Positions 16,977 to 24,808 of a DNA stretch of 64,000 nucleotides are shown here, piece by piece. Below the pieces are notes generated by a model that did no database searches, was not told where the DNA came from, and saw only the letters and a list, made by a program, of their open reading frames with translations. The translations under genes were made by a program, and so were the position numbers. Within the stretch, counting starts at the first letter, position 1. Each line of letters begins with the position of its first letter. The DNA comes from Acidobacteriota bacterium. GTDB lineage: Bacteria > Acidobacteriota > Thermoanaerobaculia > Multivoradales > Multivoraceae. Location of the stretch: the NCBI GenBank assembly GCA_026707545.1, contig JAPOWR010000001.1:2943778-3007777 (forward strand), read 5' to 3'.

Positions 16977-18986
16977 CTACTCCGGCCGGTACCAGATCGG
17001 CGACGTCCAGGCCATCTCCTGGATCGTCTCGGGGTAGGAGCCGTCCGAGCACACGGCCGGCCGGTCTTCCGGTGCGAGCCGCCGGCAGTCGTACCAGCTC
17101 CAGCGCAGACTGGGGTTCTCGACCACCCGCAGATAGTAGTAAGCGTGCTGGCCGGGATCGAACGTCTCGTCGCGATAGACGGTGCAGAGGCTGTCGTGGC
17201 CTTCGCCGCTTCGCTCGCCGGTCGCCGCGTCGACGGTCGCCCCGTTGTCGGACGATCCGGCGATCGGGATGACCTCGGTACGGCCCGTCCCGTCGGCGTC
17301 GATCCAGCCCTTGACGAGCTGGAGCTGCTGCAGGAGTCCGGCGCCGTCCGCCGGGTCGCGGGCGGCGAAGGCGAGGAAGGTCGGCGCGGCGCCGTCGCCG
17401 GCCTCCGGCAGGTCGCCGCCCATCGGCACGCCGCCGGCGTACGCCTGTTCGAGCAGGTCCGTCTGGTCGCACAGGTTCTCCGAGTAGCCCCAGCCGCCGA
17501 AGAACCGCGGGCGGATTCGCGGCCCCGAGGTGCCGAACACCTCGCGGCGCTCCATCGCCTCGAAGATCGCGTCACGGGAGTTCTCCACCGCCCAGACGCC
17601 GGCCAGACCGCCGGCATTGCCGTCGATGCCGCTGGTCAGGAGACCCGGCTGAAGGCGCTCCTCGGGCGTCGACTCGACGGAAACGGCGCCGCGCCAGTCC
17701 TCTTCGGCCACCGCCCCCGGGGTCGCGGTGTGTGTGTCGGTCGAAGCGATGATGCCGAGCTTGACCGGATTCAACCCGGTCTCCATCTCCTCCTCCAGGC
17801 CGACGACGAGCGCGGAGCGAACGAAGTCCGTCCGGTCCACGCAACCGGCCCCGAGCATGCCCTGGTTGCCGTTCTCGCCCTCCGGACACTCCTCGGTGCG
17901 CAACGTGGTTTCGCCCGAGAGCAGGGACTGGACCGTCTCTTCGCGGCCCAGCACCCGCACCGCCTCCACGTCGCAGAGCTCGTCCGGCTCGGCGAACACG
18001 GAGGACAGGCCGTTGATGCATTCGGATCCGCCCTTGTGCTGGAAGATCTCGATGATCGGCTCCCGTTCCAGCCGCTTCTCCGCGTACGCGCGGCGCGCGT
18101 CCAGCCTTCCGTCCAGTCCCCGGTACGGCGCCATCCGGCCGTTCGCGAGGTTGCTGTTGTGCGGGATCGTCAGGTAGTCGCAACCGGGCCTCGCCGACCC
18201 GTCGCCGCAGACCTCGTCGAGCCGCTGCCAGAGCAGGCTGTCCGTCGGGGCGTCGATGTACGAGACCGGCAGCTCCGGCACATCCGCGCTCCGGAAGACG
18301 ACGTTGCGGTGGTAGTTCGAGATCCCCGGCGTGCCGGTGTACTCGTAGCCCACGAAGGTGGTGAAGCTGCACGCCTCCGTCCGGTCGTAGGCGTCCTCGG
18401 CCGCTTCGATGATCTCCTGCCATGGGCTCATCGCCCACTCGCGGCAGAGCGATCCGTCCTCGCCGCACAGTTCCTCGGTCCTGCGCGGCGTCTCGGTCGT
18501 GATGACGGCGCCGAGCATCTGCATCCCCACGCGCTGGTCCGAGCGGAACGTGGTGCAGAACTCCGAGCCGTAGCGCGGCGACTCCGGATCCCTGCACAGG
18601 CGGCGTTCGCCCAGGAACTCGCCGTGGTCGGTCACCGCGACGAAGTCGAGCGGCCGGTCGATCGTGATGCTGCCCGTAGGCCTGCCGTCCTCGCCGATGG
18701 GCCAGAACGGGATCGCCTCGCCCTTGGCGAACCGGTAGGCGTCCGCCGGCGTCGCGCCCGTGCTGTTGGCCGCCGCGTCGAACGAGAAGCTGGTGTGGAC
18801 ATGGAGATCGCCGAACAGCGCCTGGCGGAGCGGTGTGGCGTCGACGCAGCCGGGCCGATCTTCGGTGCGAGTGACGGCGGCCCCAGAGACGCCTCCGTCC
18901 GGAGTTCCGTCTTCGCCCTGTGCCGCGTAGGCGGGGACGGCGAACGCAAGAAGCGGTAGCAACAGGCGGCACGGCTCGGATCTCAT
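16977..18986 (-). CDS. DUF3604 protein, secreted
   Basis: 669 residues, ATG start and a signal peptide (MRSEPCRLLLPLLAFAVPAYAAQ). DUF3604 motifs: FGDLHVHTSFSFDA, VTDHGEFLGERR, TIPHNSN, EIFQHKGG and ASTDTHTA, with putative metal-binding His/Asp. Many Cys pairs suit an extracytoplasmic protein. It differs strongly from the DUF3604 protein at the window start, so the two probably act on different substrates. Downstream on the same strand is the serine hydrolase lipoprotein, separated by a hairpin repeat. Enzymatic activity of the family is not established. Confidence 0.87.
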   Translation of the reverse strand: MRSEPCRLLLPLLAFAVPAYAAQGEDGTPDGGVSGAAVTRTEDRPGCVDATPLRQALFGDLHVHTSFSFDAAANSTGATPADAYRFAKGEAIPFWPIGEDGRPTGSITIDRPLDFVAVTDHGEFLGERRLCRDPESPRYGSEFCTTFRSDQRVGMQMLGAVITTETPRRTEELCGEDGSLCREWAMSPWQEIIEAAEDAYDRTEACSFTTFVGYEYTGTPGISNYHRNVVFRSADVPELPVSYIDAPTDSLLWQRLDEVCGDGSARPGCDYLTIPHNSNLANGRMAPYRGLDGRLDARRAYAEKRLEREPIIEIFQHKGGSECINGLSSVFAEPDELCDVEAVRVLGREETVQSLLSGETTLRTEECPEGENGNQGMLGAGCVDRTDFVRSALVVGLEEEMETGLNPVKLGIIASTDTHTATPGAVAEEDWRGAVSVESTPEERLQPGLLTSGIDGNAGGLAGVWAVENSRDAIFEAMERREVFGTSGPRIRPRFFGGWGYSENLCDQTDLLEQAYAGGVPMGGDLPEAGDGAAPTFLAFAARDPADGAGLLQQLQLVKGWIDADGTGRTEVIPIAGSSDNGATVDAATGERSGEGHDSLCTVYRDETFDPGQHAYYYLRVVENPSLRWSWYDCRRLAPEDRPAVCSDGSYPETIQEMAWTSPIWYRPE

Positions 18987-19058
18987 TCGGTCTCTCCAGG
19001 TCTGCGGCTGTGGTGACCGACCGTCCGGGGCCGGCGCCCGACGCTATCGCCCTCTATA

Positions 19059-19073
19059 GTGACTTCAACTCAC
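19059..19073. promoter_or_regulatory. Palindromic operator candidate, copy 1
   Basis: GTGACTT-C-AACTCAC, a 7+7 palindrome with one mismatched pair, directly after a TATAGT-like -10 element and 19 bases before the M24 start codon. The second copy at 20468 is perfect. Confidence 0.5.
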
Positions 19074-19091
19074 TTCACAAGGAGAACGAAG

Positions 19092-20432
19092 ATGAAGCCT
19101 TCGCTACCGGTGGTCTCCGCCGTGGCCTTCGCCTCCCTCGCCGCCAGCATCGCGGCCCAGCCCTCCCTGAGCGACGACGTGCGCTCGAGGTGGGAAACCT
19201 CCTGCATGATCCGGCACGACAAGTTCGACTACGTCTTGCCGGGCGCCATGCGCCGCAACGACATCGACATGTGGATCGTGATCGACCGGGGCCGCGGCAC
19301 CCAGCCGATGACGCTCGACTTCGCCATCTCCACGGTCAATGGCCAGGGGTTCTTCATCTTCACCGACCGCGGCGGCGACCGCATCGAACGGATCCAGCTC
19401 GGCCGCGAGAACGATCTGGCCACGGAATGCGGCGCCTACGACCGGTTCGGACGGTTCGAAGAGCTGCGGTCGATCGTCGAGGAGCGCGATCCTCAGACCA
19501 TCGGTCTCAACTACCTCGCGGTTCCCTACAGAGCCGAAGGCCTCCACGTCGCCGACGGACTCACGCACACGGACTTCAAGTTCCTCGCGAGCGAACTCGG
19601 CGAGAAGTACGCGGCCCGCTTCACCTCGGCCCAGCACCTGATCGCCGACTTTCGCGGAGAGCGGGTCGCCGGCGAGATCGTCGAATTCGCGAAGGTCGGC
19701 GACCTCACCCGGCGGCTCCTGGAGCGGGCGCTGTCCAACGAGGTCATCACCCCGGGCAAGACGACGCACAACGACGTCGCCCGCTGGCTGGAGCAGAAGC
19801 TGCACGACCACGACCTGCTGCGCGGCTGGTTTCCGACCGTCTACACCCACCTCCCGGACGGCGGCGAGATCGGCGGCACCGAGCGCGTGATCCAGCGCGG
19901 CGATGTCCTGCAGATCGACTGGGGCACCGGCCGCAACCACTTCTCCACGGACATCAAGCGCTTCGCCTACGTCCTGCGCGAAGGCGAGACCGAGCCGCCC
20001 GCGGGTGTGCTGAACACGTTCGCCGAATCGAAGAAAGTGCAGGAGATCATCCGCAAGCACGTCCGCTCGGGCCGCACCGGCCGCGAGCAGCTCGACGAAC
20101 TGAAGCAGGTCATCCGGGACGCCGGCTACATCTACACCGAGCTGGAAGTGGCCGCCCAGGACGCCCCCGGCATCGAGGTCAACGTCGGCATGCACGGGGC
20201 CGGCAACATCGGCCACGAGATGGCCGCGAGCCTGTTCGAGATCTACCCGGAACGCACGAAGTACGTCGTCCGCCCCAACTCGATCATCTCGCTCGAGTAC
20301 ATCGTCTTCATGCCGGCGGAGGAATGGGAAGGCAACAAGATCCCGATCAACGTCGAGGAGAACGCCCTGATCACCGAACGCGGCATCGAGTGGCTGCATC
20401 CGCCGCAGTCGCGGGTGCTGGTGATTCGGTGA
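19092..20432 (+). CDS. M24-family metallopeptidase paralogue 1 (Xaa-Pro aminopeptidase-like), exported
   Basis: 446 residues from the ATG at 19092 with AAGGAG 8 bases upstream. A signal peptide ends near SIAAQPSL. The C-terminal pita-bread domain keeps the five M24 metal ligands: Asp in LQIDWG, Asp in STDIKR, His in GMHGAGNIGH, Glu in SLEYIV and Glu in NVEENALITERG. The N-terminal half is the creatinase/prolidase-type domain. The family cleaves Xaa-Pro bonds or hydrolyses creatine-like substrates. Nearly identical to the next gene over the first 100 codons. Confidence 0.88.
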   Translation: MKPSLPVVSAVAFASLAASIAAQPSLSDDVRSRWETSCMIRHDKFDYVLPGAMRRNDIDMWIVIDRGRGTQPMTLDFAISTVNGQGFFIFTDRGGDRIERIQLGRENDLATECGAYDRFGRFEELRSIVEERDPQTIGLNYLAVPYRAEGLHVADGLTHTDFKFLASELGEKYAARFTSAQHLIADFRGERVAGEIVEFAKVGDLTRRLLERALSNEVITPGKTTHNDVARWLEQKLHDHDLLRGWFPTVYTHLPDGGEIGGTERVIQRGDVLQIDWGTGRNHFSTDIKRFAYVLREGETEPPAGVLNTFAESKKVQEIIRKHVRSGRTGREQLDELKQVIRDAGYIYTELEVAAQDAPGIEVNVGMHGAGNIGHEMAASLFEIYPERTKYVVRPNSIISLEYIVFMPAEEWEGNKIPINVEENALITERGIEWLHPPQSRVLVIR

Positions 20433-20467
20433 CGCGGCGGCGGGTGACGACGCTATCGCCCTCTATA

Positions 20468-20482
20468 GTGAGTTCAACTCAC
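20468..20482. promoter_or_regulatory. Palindromic operator candidate, copy 2
   Basis: GTGAGTT-C-AACTCAC is a perfect 7+7 palindrome at the same distance from the second M24 start as copy 1 is from the first. Conservation of the element through the duplication suggests a regulator site, though the recent duplication alone could also preserve it. Confidence 0.5.
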
Positions 20483-20499
20483 TTCAAAGGAGAACGAAG

Positions 20500-21840
20500 A
20501 TGAAGCCTTCGCTGCCGGTGGTCTCCGCCGTGGCCTTCGCCTCCCTCGCCGCCAGCATCGCGGCCCAGCCCTCCCTGAGCGACGACGTGCGCTCGAGGTG
20601 GGAAACCTCCTGCATGATCCGGCACGACAAGTTCGACTACGTCTTGCCGGGCGCCATGCGCCGCAACGACATCGACATGTGGATCGTGATCGACCGGGGC
20701 CGCGGCACCCAGCCGATGACGCTCGACTTCGCCATCTCCACGGTCAATGGCCAGGGGTTCTTCATCTTCACCGACCGCGGCGGCGACCGCATCGAACGGA
20801 TCCAGCTCGGCCCCGAGACGGATCTCGCACGCGAATGCGGCGCCTATGACCGGTTCGGACGGTTCGAGGAGTTGCGGTCGATCGTCGAACAGCGCGATCC
20901 TCAGACCATCGGCCTGAACTATCTCGCGGTTCCGTACGAGAGCGAAGGCCTTCACATCGCGGACGGCCTCACGTACACCGACTTCAAGTTCCTCACGAGC
21001 GAACTGGGCGAGAAGTACGCGGCCCGCTTCACCTCGGCCCAGCACCTGATCGCGGACTTCCATGGCGAGCGGGTCGCCGGCGAGATCGTCGAGATGGCGA
21101 AGATCGGCGACCTCACCCGGCGGCTCCTCGAGAGAGCGCTTTCCAACGAGGTCATCACGCCGGGCAAGACGACGCACAACGATGTCGCGCGCTGGTTGGA
21201 GCAGAAGCTGCACGACCACGATCTGCTGCGCGCCTGGTACCCGACGGTCTACAGTCACCGTCCGGACGGCAGCGAGATCGGCGGCACGGAGAGGGTCATC
21301 CAGCGCGGCGATGTCCTGCAGATCGACTGGGGCGCCGGCCGCAACAACTTCTCGACGGACATCAAGCGCTTCGCCTACGTCCTGCGCGAGGGGGAGACCG
21401 AGGCGCCGCCCGGAGTGCTGAGAACGTTCGCCGAATCGAAGAAGGTGCAGGAGATCATCCGCAAGCACGTCCGCTCGGGCCGTACCGGCCGCGAGCAGTT
21501 CGACGAGCTGAAGCAGCTCATCCGGGACGCCGGCTACATCTACACCGAGCTCGAGGAGGCGGCCCCCGACGCGCCCGGCATCGAGGTCAACGTCGGCATG
21601 CACGCGGCCGGCAACATCGGTCACGACATGGCCGCCAGTCTGTTCGAGATCTTCCCCGAACGGACGAAGTACGTCGTCCGCCCCAACTCGATCATCTCGC
21701 TCGAGTTCATCGTCTTCATGCCGGCCGAGGAATGGGACGGCAACAAGATCCCGATCAACGTCGAGGAGAACGCGCTGATCACGGAACGCGGCATCGAGTG
21801 GCTCCATCCGCCGCAGGGGCGGGTGCTGGTGATTCGCTAG
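20500..21840 (+). CDS. M24-family metallopeptidase paralogue 2, exported
   Basis: 446 residues, same start context and signal peptide as the preceding gene. All five metal ligands are kept (IDWGAG, STDIKR, GMHAAGNIGH, SLEFIV, NVEENAL). Amino-acid changes relative to paralogue 1 are few and mostly conservative, concentrated after residue 104. Its stop codon overlaps the start of the third paralogue by one base, so paralogues 2 and 3 are likely translated from one message. Confidence 0.88.
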   Translation: MKPSLPVVSAVAFASLAASIAAQPSLSDDVRSRWETSCMIRHDKFDYVLPGAMRRNDIDMWIVIDRGRGTQPMTLDFAISTVNGQGFFIFTDRGGDRIERIQLGPETDLARECGAYDRFGRFEELRSIVEQRDPQTIGLNYLAVPYESEGLHIADGLTYTDFKFLTSELGEKYAARFTSAQHLIADFHGERVAGEIVEMAKIGDLTRRLLERALSNEVITPGKTTHNDVARWLEQKLHDHDLLRAWYPTVYSHRPDGSEIGGTERVIQRGDVLQIDWGAGRNNFSTDIKRFAYVLREGETEAPPGVLRTFAESKKVQEIIRKHVRSGRTGREQFDELKQLIRDAGYIYTELEEAAPDAPGIEVNVGMHAAGNIGHDMAASLFEIFPERTKYVVRPNSIISLEFIVFMPAEEWDGNKIPINVEENALITERGIEWLHPPQGRVLVIR

Positions 21841-23129
21841 TGCACTCGCCAGTCCGATCCTCGATCTCCGTACTGGTCCTGTGTCTGTGCGCAACAACGG
21901 TTGGGGCCGCCCAGACGATCCAGGAAGAGACCCTCCAGCGGATGCAGCAGCAGATCCGCAACGACAAGTTCGATCACGTGCTGCCGAAGGCGATGCGGGA
22001 CAACGGCGTCGACATGTGGATCCAGGTGATCCGTGCTCGGAATCCCGATCCGATTGCCAGGAACCTGGGCGGCGAGTCCGGCGTCTTCGTGTTCACCGAC
22101 CGGGGTGGCGGCCGGATCGAACGGGCGATCCTCGGCGGGACCGACGAGGCGCTGTGGGGAGACGAGGCCTACGACCTGTTCGTGGGCGAGGAGGGGATCG
22201 AGGGAGATCCGGGCTGGCAGAACGTCGTCGGCGACTTCGTGGCCGAGCGCGACCCCGAGCGGATCGCGGTCAACTTCTCGAAGCAGAACCCCGTCGCCGA
22301 CGGCATCTCCCACACGGACCACGAAACGTTGGTCGCCGCGCTGGGCGAGAAGTACGCGTCCCGGATCGTCTCGGCGGAAGGCGTGATCGGCGATTTCCTG
22401 GCGGGCATCGTGGTCGGCGAGATCGCGCTCGCCGGCTACTTCGGGATGCTCACGATGCAGACCCTGGACGAAGAGTTCGCGAAGATCGAGCCTGGCGTCA
22501 CGCGGCTCGAGGAGCTAGACGGCAACGTCTTCGTCCGGGACCCGGACGGCAACGAAGACAACAACAACGAGTACGTGCTGCAGCGGGGCGACATCGTCAC
22601 GATCCTGAACGGCGCCGGCGAGGGCTACTTCGTCGCCGACCTGGGCGGCAATGGCTACGTGTTGCAGGAGGGTGAAACGGAGTTGCCTCAGCGCGTGCAA
22701 CGGATCTGGGACCACGCGATGCAGGTCCGTGAGATCCTGCGCGCCAACATTCGGGTCGGCCCCACAGCCGGCGAGACCCTGTCGCTGCTGGCCGGGAAGA
22801 TCGAGGAGGCGGGCTTCCTCTACATCGACCGGGACCAGTACGACCCGACGCTCGATCCCACGAAGACCCAGGTCCACCTCGACCTCCACGCCCAGGGGCG
22901 CCGGGACATGGACGCGCCCCGGATCTCGCCGCTAGGCGGCGACTGGCAGCGCGAGATGAAGCTCCCCCTGTTTCACAGCTTCACGCTCGAGTACATGGTC
23001 CACATGCCGGTGCCCGAGTGGGGTCCCGGCAAGCACCTGTACATCGCCTTCCACGACGGCGCGATCGTCACCCCGCGCGGGATCGAGTTCCCCTATCCAC
23101 CGGACCCGGGGATCCGGGTCATCCGCTAG
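21840..23129 (+). CDS. Degenerate M24-family protein, paralogue 3
   Basis: 429 residues from a GTG that shares its first base with the stop of the previous gene (TAGTG). It has a signal peptide (SSISVLVLCLCATTVGAAQ) and clear homology to paralogues 1 and 2 (NDKFDHVLPKAM, FVFTDRGGGRIER, RGIEFPYPPDPGIRVIR). Two of five metal ligands are lost: Asp of IDWG is Leu (TILNGAG) and the last Glu (VEEN) is His (AFHDG). Asp, His and Glu at the other sites remain. It is probably not an active dimetal peptidase and may be a partner of the active paralogues. Confidence 0.8.
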   Translation: MHSPVRSSISVLVLCLCATTVGAAQTIQEETLQRMQQQIRNDKFDHVLPKAMRDNGVDMWIQVIRARNPDPIARNLGGESGVFVFTDRGGGRIERAILGGTDEALWGDEAYDLFVGEEGIEGDPGWQNVVGDFVAERDPERIAVNFSKQNPVADGISHTDHETLVAALGEKYASRIVSAEGVIGDFLAGIVVGEIALAGYFGMLTMQTLDEEFAKIEPGVTRLEELDGNVFVRDPDGNEDNNNEYVLQRGDIVTILNGAGEGYFVADLGGNGYVLQEGETELPQRVQRIWDHAMQVREILRANIRVGPTAGETLSLLAGKIEEAGFLYIDRDQYDPTLDPTKTQVHLDLHAQGRRDMDAPRISPLGGDWQREMKLPLFHSFTLEYMVHMPVPEWGPGKHLYIAFHDGAIVTPRGIEFPYPPDPGIRVIR

Positions 23130-23139
23130 CTATAGCTAG
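23126..23139. other. Perfect 14-base palindrome joining two convergent stop codons
   Basis: CTAGCTATAGCTAG contains the TAG stop of the M24-like gene (plus strand, 23127-23129) and the TAG stop of rarA (minus strand, 23138-23136). The region is otherwise only 6 bases between genes. No U-tract follows, so it is not a classical terminator. Confidence 0.6.
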
Positions 23140-24482
23140 TCGTCGTCGCCCCACCAGCGGCGTAGACGTTCGGCGATCGCCTTCTCGGAGCCCTGGTCGG
23201 ACGGCTCGTAGTAGCGGCGGCCGGAAAGGCCGGGCGGCAGGTACTCCTGCTCTTCGAAGTGGCCTTCGAAGTCGTGGCCGTACTTGTAGTCCCTGCCGTA
23301 GCCCATGCCGCGCATCAGCCCCGTGACCGCGTTGCGAAGGTGCAGCGGCACCGGTTCGTGCGGTGCGTTCCGCACGTCCTCCGTCGCCCGACCCAGGGCC
23401 ACGTAGGCGGCGTTACTCTTCGGCGACGTCGCCAGGTACACGGTCGCTTCGGCCAGCGGAATGCGGCCTTCGGGCAGGCCGATGAAGTGGACCGCCTGCT
23501 GGGCCGCAACCGCGACCGGCAGGGCGCCCGGGTTGGCGAGCCCGATGTCCTCGGCCGCCAGAATGACCAACCGGCGGGCGATGAAGAGCGGATCCTCACC
23601 GGCCTCGAGCATCCGGGCCAGCCAGTAGAGGGCGCCGTCGGGCGAGGAGCCGCGGACGGACTTGATGAACGCCGAGATCGTGTCGTAGTGGCTATCGCCG
23701 GCCTTGTCGTACTGGGGTGTCCGGCGCTGTAGTGCGTCCGAGATCTCCTCCACACCAATCCGGCGGGTGCCGTCCTGGCCCGGCTCGGCGGCGACGACCG
23801 CCATCTCCAGGGCGTTCAGAGCGACCCGGGCGTCGCCGTTCGCGATGTTCACGAGGTACGCCACCGCGTCCGGCTCCAGGTCCGGGGCTAGCAGGCCGAG
23901 GCCGCGGTCCTCGTCCGACAGCGCGCGCTCGACGATGCCGGTCATCGCGTCTTCGTCCAGGGCGTGCAGCGTGAACACGCGGCAGCGCGAAAGCAGCGGC
24001 GCGTTGACCTCGAAGGACGGATTCTCCGTCGTCGCCCCGATGAACGTGATCGTGCCGTCCTCGACGTGGGGCAGGATGACGTCCTGCTGAGCCTTGTTGA
24101 AGCGGTGGATCTCGTCGACGAATAGGATCGTCGGGCGGCCGTAGAGCGAGCGGAGGTCGTTGGCGCCCTTGACCGCCTTGCGCAGGTCCGCGACGCCGGC
24201 GGACACCGCGCTGACCGGCTCGAAGTGGGCGCGGGTCGTCGTCGCGATCAGCCGCGCCAGGGTCGTCTTGCCGGAACCGGGGGGACCCCAGAACAGGAGC
24301 GACGGCACGCGGTCCGCCTCGATGGAACGCCGCAGCACCTTGTCTTCGGCGAGGATGTGCTCCTGGCCGACGAACTCGTCGAACGTGGCCGGACGCATTC
24401 GCTCGGCGAGCGGCGCGGCCGCACCGGAGCTCGGCTCCGCAGCGTCTTCGAACAGGCCGCCGGTCGTAGGTTGGCTGGTCAC
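23136..24482 (-). CDS. rarA: Replication-associated recombination protein A (AAA+ ATPase)
   Basis: 448 residues, ATG start. The AAA+ core has Walker A GPPGSGKT (66-73), Walker B ILFVDEIHRF, sensor 1 GATTENPSFEV and an arginine-finger region, followed by the MgsA C-terminal tetramerisation domain (GDSHYDTISAFIKSVRGSSPDGALYWLARM). RarA (MgsA) acts at stalled replication forks with single-strand-binding protein and RecQ-like helicases. Length and motif order match the family throughout. Confidence 0.95.
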   Translation of the reverse strand: MTSQPTTGGLFEDAAEPSSGAAAPLAERMRPATFDEFVGQEHILAEDKVLRRSIEADRVPSLLFWGPPGSGKTTLARLIATTTRAHFEPVSAVSAGVADLRKAVKGANDLRSLYGRPTILFVDEIHRFNKAQQDVILPHVEDGTITFIGATTENPSFEVNAPLLSRCRVFTLHALDEDAMTGIVERALSDEDRGLGLLAPDLEPDAVAYLVNIANGDARVALNALEMAVVAAEPGQDGTRRIGVEEISDALQRRTPQYDKAGDSHYDTISAFIKSVRGSSPDGALYWLARMLEAGEDPLFIARRLVILAAEDIGLANPGALPVAVAAQQAVHFIGLPEGRIPLAEATVYLATSPKSNAAYVALGRATEDVRNAPHEPVPLHLRNAVTGLMRGMGYGRDYKYGHDFEGHFEEQEYLPPGLSGRRYYEPSDQGSEKAIAERLRRWWGDDD

Positions 24483-24808
24483 GTTCCTAGGCTACTGTCG
24501 CCTTGCTCCAGCGCCGGTCCCTCGAGGAACGCCTTGACCGGCGTGTAGAGCGTCTGTTCGCGCACACCGGTTAGCAGTGTGCCATGAGTACCTCGTGCTA
24601 TGGTCCGCCGCCCATGGATCGGACCCGCGCGACGCAGAACCTCACTTCCGGCGCCACCCTGATGTGCGGCGCCCAGGGAGAGGTCCGTCCCGTCGGCCAC
24701 CATCCGACGTCCTGAACATCACACCAGACGGACCTCTCCCCTCCCGGAGTGGCCGTCTCGTCGATGACTCCTCCGGTACGTGACTGTCCGGCACCGAGGA
24801 GCATCATC
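24483..24808. other. Divergent intergenic region between rarA and the ATP-grasp gene
   Basis: 326 bases, expected to hold the promoters of both flanking genes; I could not identify convincing -35/-10 pairs. The right half (24602-24740) is rich in nested inverted repeats, listed separately. Short ORFs here lack family resemblance or ribosome sites. Confidence 0.5.
24602..24740 (+). ncRNA. Candidate structured leader RNA upstream of the ATP-grasp gene
   Basis: Three successive perfect helices: GGTCCG/CGGACC (24602-24607, 24620-24625); GGCGCC/GGCGCC (24650-24655, 24668-24673); and a 14-bp helix GGGAGAGGTCCGTC (24676-24689) with its exact complement (24727-24740), which encloses a further CGTCGG/CCGACG hairpin (24691-24709). 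It ends about 68 bases before the GTG at 24809. I do not recognise a known riboswitch consensus. It could be a cis-regulatory leader, an attenuator or a small RNA. Confidence 0.4.

Larger units (their letters stand above)
19041..21840 (+). repeat. Tandem duplication of an M24 gene with its promoter region
   Basis: Two head-to-tail units offset by 1408 bases (unit 1 from 19041, unit 2 from 20451) repeat both the upstream block (ACGCTATCGC..CTCTATAGTG, AACTCACTTCA, AAGGAGAACGAAG) and the whole coding region. From 19107 to 19404 the units look identical in my reading; beyond that differences appear every few codons. Confidence 0.85.

Noticed and set aside
16923..18959. 678-codon plus-strand frame
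   Set aside because: It is the antisense shadow of the DUF3604 gene; no domain resemblance and no ribosome site.
24479..24703. 74-codon minus-strand ORF upstream of rarA
   Set aside because: No ribosome site or known family; overlaps inverted-repeat sequence and probably the rarA promoter region.
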